26,221 nt of DNA. Origin: an uncultured Prevotella sp. Its GTDB lineage: Bacteria > Bacteroidota > Bacteroidia > Bacteroidales > Bacteroidaceae. The translations under genes and the position numbers were made by a program. The DNA lies in assembly GCA_900557035.1 (NCBI GenBank), contig USRA01000026.1, forward strand, positions 1 to 26,221. Direction: 5' to 3'. A model generated the notes under the pieces. The model was not told the DNA's origin. It did not search any database and saw nothing but the letters and a program-made list of their open reading frames with translations. Shown here one piece after another: positions 1 through 8,059 of the stretch (position 1 is its first letter; every line of letters starts with the position of its first letter).

Positions 1-1184
1 TAAAGGATAAGAATGTATATGTCAACCTCTTCCTCAGCAACTCTTCTTCTCTGAAGGTAGCCGGCAAGAAGGTTTCCCTGAGCCAGGATACACAGTACCC
101 TTGGAACGGAGATATCGCTATCAAGGTGGATGACAACAAGGCTGGTCAGTTTGGCATGAAGATCCGCATCCCTGGATGGGTGAAGGGTCAGCCTGTACCA
201 TCCGATCTCTACTACTACAGCGACGGTAAGCGACTGGGTTATACCATTACCGTTAACGGCAAGAAAATAGAGGGTAAGGTGACAGAGGATGGCTATTATA
301 CCATCAACCGCAAGTGGAAGAAGGGCGATGTGGTTTGCGTTCACTTCGATATGGAGGCACGCACCGTACGTGCCAACAACAAGGTAGAGGCAGACCGTGG
401 CTGCATCAGCATCGAGCGTGGTCCTATCGTATATTGCGCAGAGTGGCCAGACAACCAGGGCTTCGACATTATGAGCATCCTGGAGAACCGCGAACCTCAG
501 TTCGCTGAGGGCAAGCTCTCTTACGATGGCTTCATCGACCCAAAATACAAGAATGTACTGACACTCTACAAGGGGCAGAACATGGAGACCTTGACCGAGA
601 ATGTGCAGACTCTCGCCTACGACAAGAGCGGCAAGCTGAGTACCAAAGACCAGACCCTGACTCTCATCCCATACTTCGCCTGGGCTCATCGTGGTAACGG
701 CAACATGAAGGTATGGTTGCCACAGGATGTCAAGGCAGCAAAGCCATCAGCTCCTGCAACTCTCGCCGCACAGGCTAAGGTTGAATTCTCTTCTCCAGTG
801 CCAGCCAAGAGCAGCATCACCGACGGACTGGTTCCTGCCGATGAGAGCGACCGTTCTATCCCATACATCCATTGGTGGCCAAAGAAGAACACCACAGAGT
901 GGATTACCTACACCTTCCCTGAGAGCAAGGAGATCAAGACCAGCACCGTATATTGGTACGACGACCAGCCATGGGGCGGTTGCAAGGTGCCAGACAGCTG
1001 GAAGCTCTACTATCAGGACGAGGCAGGCAACTGGAAGGAAGTTCCTGGAGCCGATGCTTATCCATGCAAGCGTGGTGTAGCCTGCATCGTGAATTTCGAC
1101 CCAGTGAAGACCAAGGCTGTAAAGCTCGAACTGAAGCAGCCAGAGACCCATTCCTGTGGTCTTTTCGAGTGGAGCGTAAAGTAA
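1..1184 (+). CDS. GH127-type glycosidase (beta-L-arabinofuranosidase-like), 3' part only
   Basis: The reading frame is open from base 3 to the stop at 1182-1184, so the 5' part lies outside the window; the first in-frame ATG (126) is internal. The visible start reads KDKNVYVNLFLSNSS, followed by a YPWNGDI segment and then MKIRIPGWVKG. This pattern is typical of the end of the catalytic (alpha/alpha)6 barrel and the following beta-sandwich of GH127/DUF1680 proteins, which remove beta-L-arabinofuranose from plant glycans. The last ~125 residues (SITDGLVPADES... to the end, ending GLFEWSVK) look like an extra discoidin (F5/8 type C)-like beta-sandwich, possibly carbohydrate-binding. The catalytic Cys/Glu residues and any signal peptide are outside the window, so activity and export cannot be judged. 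Family assignment is from recognisable motifs; substrate is inferred. Confidence 0.8.
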   Translation, partial: KDKNVYVNLFLSNSSSLKVAGKKVSLSQDTQYPWNGDIAIKVDDNKAGQFGMKIRIPGWVKGQPVPSDLYYYSDGKRLGYTITVNGKKIEGKVTEDGYYTINRKWKKGDVVCVHFDMEARTVRANNKVEADRGCISIERGPIVYCAEWPDNQGFDIMSILENREPQFAEGKLSYDGFIDPKYKNVLTLYKGQNMETLTENVQTLAYDKSGKLSTKDQTLTLIPYFAWAHRGNGNMKVWLPQDVKAAKPSAPATLAAQAKVEFSSPVPAKSSITDGLVPADESDRSIPYIHWWPKKNTTEWITYTFPESKEIKTSTVYWYDDQPWGGCKVPDSWKLYYQDEAGNWKEVPGADAYPCKRGVACIVNFDPVKTKAVKLELKQPETHSCGLFEWSVK

Positions 1185-1253
1185 GAAGGCAAAAAGCTAA
1201 GAAGCAAGCCTGCCCCCGTTCCAAGCGATTCCATCGCTTGTCCCCCCAAAAAC

Positions 1254-1294
1254 AATGCCGAGCCATCTTTTTCAAGATGCGCCCGGCATTTTTT
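1254..1294 (+). terminator. Rho-independent terminator after the GH127 gene
   Basis: A long imperfect stem (ATGCCGAGCCATCTT against AAGATGCGCCCGGCAT, with a TTTC loop) is followed directly by a T run at 1289-1294. It lies 70 bases after the stop codon and before the next promoter. A second perfect 8-bp stem (CAAGCGAT/ATCGCTTG, 1212-1230) precedes it without a T tract and may protect the transcript end. Confidence 0.85.
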
Positions 1295-1328
1295 CTTTCA
1301 TCTAATATCATTTTTCGAAAATTATCCG

Positions 1329-1336
1329 TATCTTTG
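1329..1336 (+). promoter_or_regulatory. -7 promoter box (TATCTTTG)
   Basis: TATCTTTG matches the Bacteroidota TAnnTTTG -7 consensus and lies 28 bases before the thioredoxin-like ATG. No convincing TTTG -33 element is seen at the expected distance, so the assignment rests on the -7 box and its position. Confidence 0.6.
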
Positions 1337-1364
1337 CATTCGGAATTTATAAATATAAAGAAAA

Positions 1365-1880
1365 ATGAAAAAAGCAATATTCTCTTTGCTCCTCATGGCA
1401 GCATCTGTCATCGGAGCTAGCGCTCAGGGCAGCGCAACAACAGCCCAGAACCCACAGGATGTGGATGTACTCTATGCCAAGAATCTCCTGGCTGCAGGAA
1501 CAGAGGCCCCAGCCTTCCCTGCTCTCAAGAAGGGAACATGGACGGTATTGGATTTCTGGGCTACCTGGTGTCCTGATTGCCGTAGAGAGATTCCTACCGT
1601 CAAGGAGATGTTCCAAAAGTACGGCACCCGTACCAAGTTCATCGGTGTATCCATGGATACCGACAAGCAGAAGCTCGACAACTACACCCAGGCAAACGGC
1701 GTGGAATGGGAGCAGTACAGCGAGTTCAAGAAGTGGAAGGAAACCCAGATTTCCAAGGATTACAAGATTTCCTGGCTTCCTACCATGTATCTCATCAACC
1801 CGGAGGGCAAGGTAGTATATACCACCGTACTCGCTGAGCGTATGGCAAAGAAACTGGCAGAAATCTTCCCAGAGAAGTAA
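1365..1880 (+). CDS. Exported TlpA/ResA-like thioredoxin-fold protein
   Basis: A 171-residue protein with an N-terminal signal peptide (MKKAIFSLLLMAASVIGASAQG; likely cleavage around residue 20). The thioredoxin fold begins near residue 48 with VLDFWATWCPDCRREIP: the redox pair is Cys69 and Cys72 in a CPDC motif, and the cis-proline is Pro139 in SWLPTMYLINPEGKVV. Proteins of this class act in the periplasm as thiol reductants or disulfide exchangers, for example in cytochrome c maturation or oxidative repair. No cytochrome-biogenesis gene is nearby, so the partner is unknown. It appears to be a single-gene unit with its own -7 box upstream and a strong terminator downstream. The fold is clear; the specific role is not. 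Confidence 0.88.
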   Translation: MKKAIFSLLLMAASVIGASAQGSATTAQNPQDVDVLYAKNLLAAGTEAPAFPALKKGTWTVLDFWATWCPDCRREIPTVKEMFQKYGTRTKFIGVSMDTDKQKLDNYTQANGVEWEQYSEFKKWKETQISKDYKISWLPTMYLINPEGKVVYTTVLAERMAKKLAEIFPEK

Positions 1881-1887
1881 GAAAGAA

Positions 1888-1925
1888 AAATGGCAACCGA
1901 ATTATTTCCGGTTGCCATTTTTTTT
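1888..1925. terminator. Bidirectional terminator between the thioredoxin-like gene and araC
   Basis: Perfect 12-bp stem AAATGGCAACCG/CGGTTGCCATTT with a 9-nt loop. It has a T run on the right and an A-rich left flank, so it can end transcripts from both convergent genes. Confidence 0.9.
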
Positions 1926-1944
1926 GAGATGACATAGCAAAACG

Positions 1945-2865
1945 CTATTTCTTCCTCAAACTTTCGCGGTATTTCAATGGCGACATGTGGAGATGCTCTC
2001 TCACATACTTGCCAAAGAAAGATGTGTTGGAGAAACCAAGAATGCCTGAAATCTCCTTGATGGTCTTCGAGGTGGAACGGAGGAGATAAGTGATGTCGGC
2101 AAGCGTATATTCCGTAATCCACTCTATCGCCGTCTTGCCCGAATGGCGCTTGCAGATGATGGAGAGATACTTCGGAGTGATGCAGAGCTTGCGGGCGAAA
2201 TTCTCCACCGGCTGATGCTTCACCTCCGCCTGCTGCAACAACTCCAGAAACTGATCGAAAAGTTCGCTAGAACTGGAATTCAGCTCCTCCTTCGGCATAT
2301 CCTCCAACAGCATGTTGCTCACCGCCAAGAGCGCACTCTTCAAGAGCGTCTCCACAATCTCCCGGCGATAAGGCTTCCACGAAGTGCGCTCGCAGAACGA
2401 TGGATCCAGGCATAGACGCACCAGATCGGTGAACTTGGCATAGAATACCATATCTACCTCGTTCATCTTCAGCACAGACACCTTGCTCACATACATCGCC
2501 CGATTCCATACCGAAATATGAGAACGAAGGATATTCAGCATGCCGTGATTGCTCACACACATCGCCGTGCACGCAAAATCGCCCGACACTTCCACGATGT
2601 CGAGTGTAGAGTTGGGAGGACAGATAAAGATATCGCCCTTCTCTACCAAGAGGATATTGCCATTATACTCTACTTTCAGACTGCCACGCAAGCAGGATGC
2701 AATCATGTTCATCTGCAATCTTACGGGGTCTGGATTCTGCAACACCTTGACATTGTCTATGATCAGGATGTCTTCGTCGAGATAACTGGCAGAAATCTCT
2801 GCGCTCTGTGCAAATTCGCCTTCCTCTACGCGCTGTTTAAAATCCTTCAGTTCCTGTTTTGCCAT
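1945..2865 (-). CDS. AraC-family transcriptional regulator
   Basis: A 306-residue protein starting MAKQELKDFK. The frame stays open further upstream into the rsgA coding region, but that extension is in another frame of rsgA and is rejected. Residues ~35-110 look like a cupin-type sensing domain (CLRGSLKVEYNGN, GDIFICPPNS). Residues ~217-303 form the double helix-turn-helix DNA-binding domain, ending with the family signature around KEISGILGFSNTSFFGKYVREHLHMSPLKYR. It is the last gene of the rsmA-frr-rsgA run, 37 bases after the rsgA stop, with no TAnnTTTG box in the gap, so co-transcription is likely. A 14-bp palindrome sits just upstream (2890-2903). Its target and ligand are unknown; no metabolic cluster lies beside it. 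Confidence 0.88.
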   Translation of the reverse strand: MAKQELKDFKQRVEEGEFAQSAEISASYLDEDILIIDNVKVLQNPDPVRLQMNMIASCLRGSLKVEYNGNILLVEKGDIFICPPNSTLDIVEVSGDFACTAMCVSNHGMLNILRSHISVWNRAMYVSKVSVLKMNEVDMVFYAKFTDLVRLCLDPSFCERTSWKPYRREIVETLLKSALLAVSNMLLEDMPKEELNSSSSELFDQFLELLQQAEVKHQPVENFARKLCITPKYLSIICKRHSGKTAIEWITEYTLADITYLLRSTSKTIKEISGILGFSNTSFFGKYVREHLHMSPLKYRESLRKK

Positions 2866-2889
2866 AATTCTTATTTTATATCCACTCCG

Positions 2890-2903
2890 GAAACCATGGT
2901 TTC
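2890..2903. repeat. 14-bp perfect palindrome upstream of araC
   Basis: GAAACCATGGTTTC is its own reverse complement. It overlaps the last base of the rsgA stop codon and ends 25 bases before the araC start. It could be an operator (for example autoregulatory) or chance. Confidence 0.4.
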
Positions 2904-3835
2904 TAGAATGCCTCACGATACTTATTCTCGTCCTTATCCTCGAGCATAGAGAGATAGCTCTGATAGCGGCTGGCAGCAATATAATGCTCCTCCACAGCCT
3001 TGATGACGGCACAGCCCGGTTCGTGGGTATGGGTGCAGTCGGAGAACTTACAGTTCTGCGAAAACTTGAAAATTTCCTTGAAATAGCTGGTGAGTTCCTC
3101 CTTCTCGATATCAAAGGTACCGAAGCCCTTGATGCCCGGAGTATCAATGAGATAGCCCCCTTCCGGCAGTTCCAGCATCTCGCTGAAGGTGGTGGTATGC
3201 ATACCGCTGTTATGCGCCTCGCTGATTTCGGCGGTGCGCTGTCCGGCATCCGGAATGAGCTGGTTGATGAGGGTTGACTTGCCTACGCCACTGTTGCCGC
3301 TGAGCAGCGACTTCTTGTCCCGGATGAGCGGACGCAATTCATCAACGCCCTCACCGGTAGCAGCCGAAATCTCTACACACTGATAACCAATGGTCTCATA
3401 GAGGGTGCGCATCATTTTCTCGTAGCGCAGCTCTTCTTCGGTAAGAAGGTCGCACTTGTTGAACACGATGATGACGGGCACTCTGTATGCCTCGGCTCCA
3501 GCCAGGAATCGGTCGATGAAGGTGGTGGAAGTCTCTGGGTAATTCACGGTAACCACAAGCAGCGCCTGATCGAGATTAGCCGCAAGGATGTGACTCTGCT
3601 TGCTGAGGTTGGGTGATTTACGGATGATATAATTCTGGCGGTCTTCGATGGAAGAGATGAACGCCGTGCCCTCCTGGTTGGTGATGAGCTGCACATAGTC
3701 GCCCACCGCCACAGGATTGGTGCTGCGGATGCCCTTCAATCGGAAATTGCCCTTGATTTTGCTTTCAATCAGCTGGCCATCGTCAGTCTTGACGGTGTAC
3801 CAGCTGCCTGTATTCTTAATAACGAGTCCTCTCAT
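2903..3835 (-). CDS. rsgA: Ribosome small-subunit-dependent GTPase A
   Basis: RsgA (YjeQ) is a circularly permuted GTPase that helps late maturation of the 30S subunit. From the ATG at 3835 (310 residues) the order is: N-terminal OB-fold (1 to ~70), G4 motif NKCD (126-129), G1/Walker A GNSGVGKS (180-187), G3 DTPG (231-234), then a zinc-binding stretch with Cys262, Cys267, His269 and Cys275. This G4-G1-G3 order is diagnostic. A GTG two codons upstream (3841) is an alternative start. It sits 43 bases after frr and 37 bases before araC on the same strand. Full length; no anomalies seen. Confidence 0.96.
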   Translation of the reverse strand: MRGLVIKNTGSWYTVKTDDGQLIESKIKGNFRLKGIRSTNPVAVGDYVQLITNQEGTAFISSIEDRQNYIIRKSPNLSKQSHILAANLDQALLVVTVNYPETSTTFIDRFLAGAEAYRVPVIIVFNKCDLLTEEELRYEKMMRTLYETIGYQCVEISAATGEGVDELRPLIRDKKSLLSGNSGVGKSTLINQLIPDAGQRTAEISEAHNSGMHTTTFSEMLELPEGGYLIDTPGIKGFGTFDIEKEELTSYFKEIFKFSQNCKFSDCTHTHEPGCAVIKAVEEHYIAASRYQSYLSMLEDKDENKYREAF

Positions 3836-3878
3836 TATCACATATTAATAATGTAAGTCTGAAAAACATGACGTCTTT

Positions 3879-4439
3879 CTAGACTGTCATGATTTCCTTT
3901 TCCTTCTCGTCCATCAAACTTTCGAGCTGCTTGATGTACTTGTCGTGAAGCTTCTGCAAATCGTTCTCTGCATCCTTCTCCAAGTCCTCAGAAAGACCAT
4001 CCTTGATAGCCTTCTTCAGCTTCTCCTTGATTTCCTGACGCACGTTGCGAACCTCAATCTTGGCACGCTCAGCAATCTTGTTACACTGCTTAACCAGCTC
4101 CTTACGGCGCTCACCAGTAGGCTGAGGGATACCGAGACGTACAATCTCACCATTGTTCTCCGGTGTGATACCCACGCCACTGTCCATGATAGCCTTCTCG
4201 ATGTCCTTGATAGCCTTCTTGTCCCAAGGGCGGATGGCGATGGTGCGGGCATCAGGAGTGGTTACGGTAGCTACCTGGTTCAATGGAACCATGCTGCCAT
4301 AGCTGTTAACACGCACGCCGTCGAGGATAGCCACGTTAGCACGACCTGCACGAACATGAGAGAGCTCTTCAGCGAGATACATTGCTGCCATCTCCATACG
4401 CTCTGCTGCTGAATTCAAAGTTTCTTTTACGTCGATCAT
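3879..4439 (-). CDS. frr: Ribosome recycling factor
   Basis: A 186-residue protein of standard length for RRF, which with EF-G splits post-termination ribosomes. Recognisable features are an N-terminal helix with ELSHVRAGRANVAILDGVRVNSYG, the beta-domain segment PLNQVATVTTPDARTIAIRPWDK, GITPENNGEIVRLGIPQPTGERRKELVKQ, and the long C-terminal helices rich in Lys and Glu. The start ATG is 22 bases downstream of the rsmA stop, consistent with one transcript with rsmA and rsgA. Many bacteria place frr next to pyrH; here it is grouped with two ribosome-assembly genes. Confidence 0.97.
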   Translation of the reverse strand: MIDVKETLNSAAERMEMAAMYLAEELSHVRAGRANVAILDGVRVNSYGSMVPLNQVATVTTPDARTIAIRPWDKKAIKDIEKAIMDSGVGITPENNGEIVRLGIPQPTGERRKELVKQCNKIAERAKIEVRNVRQEIKEKLKKAIKDGLSEDLEKDAENDLQKLHDKYIKQLESLMDEKEKEIMTV

Positions 4440-4461
4440 AGTCTGTATATTTTTTTGTTTA

Positions 4462-5271
4462 TTATTTTATTAATTCCAATCGTTTCAGTTCTTCGCCCAC
4501 ATAGTTGGTGAGTTCCACAAACTGCTGGATGCTGAGCTGCTCAGGGCGCTTGGTCATGATGTCGGTGGTGTAGAAATCCTCACGTGGGGTTACACCCGGG
4601 AACATCTGCTTGAGGCTTACACGGAGCATCTTGCGGCGCTGGTTGAACACAGTCTTCACCAGTCGCTTGAAGAGTTTCTCATCACATCCCAGATCGGTCA
4701 CCTCGTTACGGGTCATACGGATGACGGCACTCTTCACCTTTGGCGGTGGATTGAACACGCCCTCATCTACGGTGAAGAGATACTCCACATCATACCATGC
4801 CTGGATGAGTACGCTGAGGATGCCATACGCCTTGTTGCCCGGCTCGGAAGCCATACGCAAAGCCACCTCTCGCTGGATCATACCCGTGCAGCAAGGAATG
4901 AGATCCTTGTAGTCGAGCATCTTGAAGAAAATCTGCGAAGAGATATCGTATGGATAGTTGCCCGTGAGCACGAACTGCTTTCCATCGAATATCTGGTTGA
5001 GATCCATCCTCAGGAAATCCTCTCCGATAATGTTATCCTTCAGTGTCGGGAAATTCTCGTGGAGATATGCTACCGACTCAGAATCGATTTCCACCGCCTT
5101 TACCGGACGAGGCTTCTCTACGAGATATTGGGTAAGAACGCCCATACCCGGTCCGATTTCAAGAACAGGTATATCAGGGCAGGCATCCACCGTGTCGGCG
5201 ATGCGCTTGGCTATGTTGAGGTCAGTAAGGAAGTGCTGACCTAGATTTTTCTTTGGCTTTACAGCTTTCAT
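4462..5271 (-). CDS. rsmA: 16S rRNA (adenine1518-N6/adenine1519-N6)-dimethyltransferase
   Basis: RsmA/KsgA dimethylates the two adjacent adenines in helix 45 of 16S rRNA using S-adenosylmethionine. The 269-residue protein begins KKNLGQHFLTD (residues 8-17). SAM motif I is EIGPGMGVLT (38-47), the acidic motif II is EID (61-63), and the catalytic motif IV is NYPYDIS (105-111). Many family members have NLPYNIS; the Tyr and Asp variants still keep the Asn, Pro-Tyr and Ile-Ser positions. It is the first gene of the minus-strand run rsmA-frr-rsgA-araC, with a TATTTTTG box 33 bases upstream of the start. Confidence 0.96.
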   Translation of the reverse strand: MKAVKPKKNLGQHFLTDLNIAKRIADTVDACPDIPVLEIGPGMGVLTQYLVEKPRPVKAVEIDSESVAYLHENFPTLKDNIIGEDFLRMDLNQIFDGKQFVLTGNYPYDISSQIFFKMLDYKDLIPCCTGMIQREVALRMASEPGNKAYGILSVLIQAWYDVEYLFTVDEGVFNPPPKVKSAVIRMTRNEVTDLGCDEKLFKRLVKTVFNQRRKMLRVSLKQMFPGVTPREDFYTTDIMTKRPEQLSIQQFVELTNYVGEELKRLELIK

Positions 5272-5303
5272 ACGTTCTATACGATATTGATATATTTATT
5301 TTG

Positions 5304-5311
5304 CAAAAATA
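5304..5311 (-). promoter_or_regulatory. -7 promoter box (TATTTTTG) for the rsmA operon
   Basis: On the minus strand TATTTTTG matches TAnnTTTG and lies 33 bases from the rsmA ATG. The 190-base divergent gap to the YbhN-like gene is otherwise AT-rich with no gene. Confidence 0.55.
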
Positions 5312-5449
5312 CGATTATTTTTCGAGAAATCACCCCTTGAATGCTTTTTTTTTCATCTTTTATATAAAAAAGAGGAAATAAAAAGGAGCCTAACCGTTTA
5401 TTTATGCTAAAAATATGCGAAAGTAGTGCCATATAAGCGATAAAAGTGT

Positions 5450-5457
5450 TACCTTTG
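5450..5457 (+). promoter_or_regulatory. -7 promoter box (TACCTTTG) very close to the start codon
   Basis: TACCTTTG matches the -7 consensus and ends only 5 bases before the first ATG of the next gene. This places the predicted transcription start on or beside the start codon. No TTTG -33 element is evident. Confidence 0.5.
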
Positions 5458-5462
5458 CAGCT

Positions 5463-6476
5463 ATGATGGAAAAGAAAAAGATAGCAAACAATATTTGGCA
5501 GGTGGCACTCTCCTTGTTTCTAGGCGGTGCCATCCTCTATTGGATGTATCGCGGATTCGACTTCAAGCAGGTGGAGGAGGTACTACTCCACAAGATGAGC
5601 TGGACCTGGATGCTGCTGTCGTTCCCCTTCGGCATCTCGGCGCAGCTTTTCAGAGGATGGAGATGGAAGCAGGCGCTGGAACCCATCGGCGAGAAGGCGC
5701 GCAGCAGCGTAAGCATCAACTCCATATTCCTCTCGTATGCCCTGAGCCTCGTCATCCCCCGCTCGGGTGAATTTGCAAGATGTGCCGTACTGAAGAGATG
5801 GGACGGCGTTTCGTTTCCGAAAGCACTGGGCACCGTGGTGACTGAGAGAGCCATCGACTCGCTGCTCGTATTACTCATCGCAGGACTGGTGTTCCTGATG
5901 CAGATTCCCGTCTTCCTGAACTTCTTCGACAAGACGGGCACGAGCATGGACAGCATCCTGGGCAACTTTACAGCCACCGGATACCTGGTTACCGCCATCT
6001 GCGGCATCGCCGTACTCTTCCTGGCTCACATGCTGCTCAAGAAATTGGCTATATATAATAAGGTGAAAGCTACGCTGAGCGGACTCTGGCAGGGAGTAAT
6101 CTCGCTGAAGGGCGTGAGAAACGTGCCGCTCTACATCGCCTTCACTCTGGGCATCTGGCTGAGCTACTTCCTGCACTATTATCTCACCTTCCAGTGCTTC
6201 GAATCTACGAGCCATCTCAATCTGATGTGCGGACTGGTGACCTTCATCGTAGGAAGCATAGCGGTAATCGTACCTACGCCCAACGGAGCGGGTCCATGGC
6301 ATTTCGCCGTGAAGACGATGCTCATCCTCTATGGCATCCAGCAGAACGACGCCCTCTACTTCGTGCTCATCGTTCACTCCGTGCAGACCCTGCTCGTCAT
6401 CCTGCTGGGCATCTACGGATGGATAGCACTAGCGTTTACGAAGAAGCATAACATTCAAAAACAAAAAGAACATTAA
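5463..6476 (+). CDS. YbhN-like / LPG-synthase transmembrane-domain (flippase-like) protein
   Basis: A 337-residue polytopic inner-membrane protein with about eight hydrophobic segments (roughly residues 13-30, 46-65, 80-100, 125-148, 165-190, 220-240, 250-275 and 292-325). Features of the lysylphosphatidylglycerol synthase TM family are SLVIPRSGEFARC (~95-107), the TERAIDSLLVLL helix, and the late loop VPTPNGAGPWHF. The soluble aminoacyl-transferase domain of MprF is absent, so lipid lysylation is unlikely. Relatives have been discussed as lipid or polyprenyl-lipid transporters, but the substrate here is unknown. It starts with tandem ATGs (MMEKKK); the second is equally plausible. The next gene follows 19 bases after the stop. 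Confidence 0.8.
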   Translation: MMEKKKIANNIWQVALSLFLGGAILYWMYRGFDFKQVEEVLLHKMSWTWMLLSFPFGISAQLFRGWRWKQALEPIGEKARSSVSINSIFLSYALSLVIPRSGEFARCAVLKRWDGVSFPKALGTVVTERAIDSLLVLLIAGLVFLMQIPVFLNFFDKTGTSMDSILGNFTATGYLVTAICGIAVLFLAHMLLKKLAIYNKVKATLSGLWQGVISLKGVRNVPLYIAFTLGIWLSYFLHYYLTFQCFESTSHLNLMCGLVTFIVGSIAVIVPTPNGAGPWHFAVKTMLILYGIQQNDALYFVLIVHSVQTLLVILLGIYGWIALAFTKKHNIQKQKEH

Positions 6477-6495
6477 CATTTTAAATAAAGATATT

Positions 6496-7959
6496 ATGGC
6501 TGACATTAAGAATCTTAGTCCAGTGGAAATCTGGCGTAATTTCGACAAGTTGACACAAGTTCCACGTCCATCAGGACATTTGGAGAAAATTCAGGCTTAT
6601 TTGCTCGACTGGGCAAAAGAAGCCGGCGTAGAGGCTTTCCAGGATGCTGCCGGAAACATCGTGATGCGCAAACCTGCTACTCCTGGTATGGAGAACCGCA
6701 AGGGCGTCATCCTCCAGGCTCACATGGACATGGTTCCTCAGAAGGCACCTGAGAGCAACCACGACTTCGAGAACGACCCTATCGAGACCATCATCGACGG
6801 TGACTGGGTGCGTGCCAACAAGACCACTCTGGGTAGCGACGACGGTCTGGGTGTAGCTACCATCATGGCTGTGATGGAGGCTAAGGACCTGCAGCACGGA
6901 CCAGTAGAGGGTCTGATCACTGCAGATGAGGAGACAGGTATGTTTGGTGCCAACGGTCTTCCTGAGGGCGAGTTGAACGGTGACATTCTCCTGAACCTCG
7001 ATACAGAGGTATGGGGCGAGTTCGTAATCGGCAGCGCCGGCGGAATCGACATTACAGCAACACTCGACTATAAGGAGGTAGAGACAGACAAGGAAGATGC
7101 AGCCGTGAAGGTTACCCTGAAGGGATTGAAGGGCGGCCACTCCGGCATCGAGATCAATGAAGGCAGAGCCAATGCCAACAAGTGCATGGTTCGCTTCGTA
7201 CGCGAGGCCATCTCTGAGCTTGACGCACGTCTGGCTTCATGGCAGGGCGGCAACATGCGCAATGCCATCCCATTCCAGGCACAGGTAGTACTCACCCTGC
7301 CAAAGGAGAACGTAGAGGCACTGAACGACATGGTAGCCGACTGGAAGGACGAGATCTGCGATGAGTTCAACGGCATCGAAAACATCGAGAACATTGAATT
7401 CTTCACCGAGAACGTAGAGACTCCAGCTACAGAGGTTCCTGCAGAGATTCAGGACAACCTGGTAGATGCCATCTATGCCTGCCACGACGGCGTATTGCGT
7501 ATGGCTCCATCTATGCCAGGCATCGTAGAGACATCTTCTAACCTCGCCATCATCGAGATTGGCGGCGGCAAGGCAGCCATCAAAATCCTGGCTCGTTCCA
7601 GCCACGAGTACTACAAGATGTATCTCGCTACCATGATGGAGAGCTGCTTCAACATGGCTGGCATGAAGGTAGAGTTCAGCGGTGCATACGGAGGCTGGAA
7701 CCCTAACCCTAAGAGCGACATCCTGGAGCATGTACTGAAGGTTTACAAGGAGCAGAACGGCAAGGACGGCGTAGTACAGGCTGTTCACGCAGGTTTGGAG
7801 TGCTCTATCATCCTGGGCAAGTATCCTCACCTCGATGTAGTATCATTTGGCCCTACATTGCTCAGCCCTCACACAGCCAATGAGCGTTGCCAGATTAGCT
7901 GCGTAGCTCCTTTCTGGAACCTGATGAAGCAGCTCCTGGCTGAGATTCCTGTTAAATAA
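6496..7959 (+). CDS. pepD: Aminoacyl-histidine dipeptidase (PepD-type, M20C)
   Basis: A 487-residue cytosolic metallopeptidase that cleaves beta-Ala-His and related Xaa-His dipeptides. The zinc-ligand region QAHMDMVPQ contains His76 and Asp78. The bridging aspartate is in GSDDGLG (Asp115), and the catalytic/ligand acidic pair is in ADEETGMFGA (Glu145-Glu146). A dimerisation-type lid domain follows (KGLKGGHSGIEINEGRAN), and the C-terminal part has GLECSIILGKYP and FGPTLLSPHTANER. Length and N-terminus (LSPVEIWRNFDKLTQVPRPSGHLEKI) match the family. It may be co-transcribed with the upstream membrane protein; a terminator lies 30 bases downstream. Confidence 0.93.
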   Translation: MADIKNLSPVEIWRNFDKLTQVPRPSGHLEKIQAYLLDWAKEAGVEAFQDAAGNIVMRKPATPGMENRKGVILQAHMDMVPQKAPESNHDFENDPIETIIDGDWVRANKTTLGSDDGLGVATIMAVMEAKDLQHGPVEGLITADEETGMFGANGLPEGELNGDILLNLDTEVWGEFVIGSAGGIDITATLDYKEVETDKEDAAVKVTLKGLKGGHSGIEINEGRANANKCMVRFVREAISELDARLASWQGGNMRNAIPFQAQVVLTLPKENVEALNDMVADWKDEICDEFNGIENIENIEFFTENVETPATEVPAEIQDNLVDAIYACHDGVLRMAPSMPGIVETSSNLAIIEIGGGKAAIKILARSSHEYYKMYLATMMESCFNMAGMKVEFSGAYGGWNPNPKSDILEHVLKVYKEQNGKDGVVQAVHAGLECSIILGKYPHLDVVSFGPTLLSPHTANERCQISCVAPFWNLMKQLLAEIPVK

Positions 7960-7989
7960 GAAATAAGAAATTACAAAATGATGAAAAAA

Positions 7990-8021
7990 GAAAGCCGAGA
8001 AAGAAAATTCTCGGCTTTTTT
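7990..8021 (+). terminator. Rho-independent terminator after pepD
   Basis: Perfect 10-bp stem AAAGCCGAGA/TCTCGGCTTT with an 8-nt loop, running into a T tract. Confidence 0.9.
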
Positions 8022-8045
8022 GTTCCTTTTCTCAATTAAAATCAT

Positions 8046-8053
8046 TACCTTTG
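8046..8053 (+). promoter_or_regulatory. -7 promoter box (TACCTTTG) for corA
   Basis: TACCTTTG fits TAnnTTTG. A TTTG at 8019-8022 lies 23 bases upstream, a little long for a -33 element. The predicted transcript start near 8060 gives a leader of about 210 nt before the corA ATG. Confidence 0.55.
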
Positions 8054-8059
8054 CAGGCG

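Noticed and set aside
2866..3249. In-frame 5' extension of the AraC gene to 3249
   Set aside because: It runs through the rsgA coding sequence in another frame and has an Arg/Ser-rich composition typical of shadow translation; the ATG at 2865 gives a normal family N-terminus.
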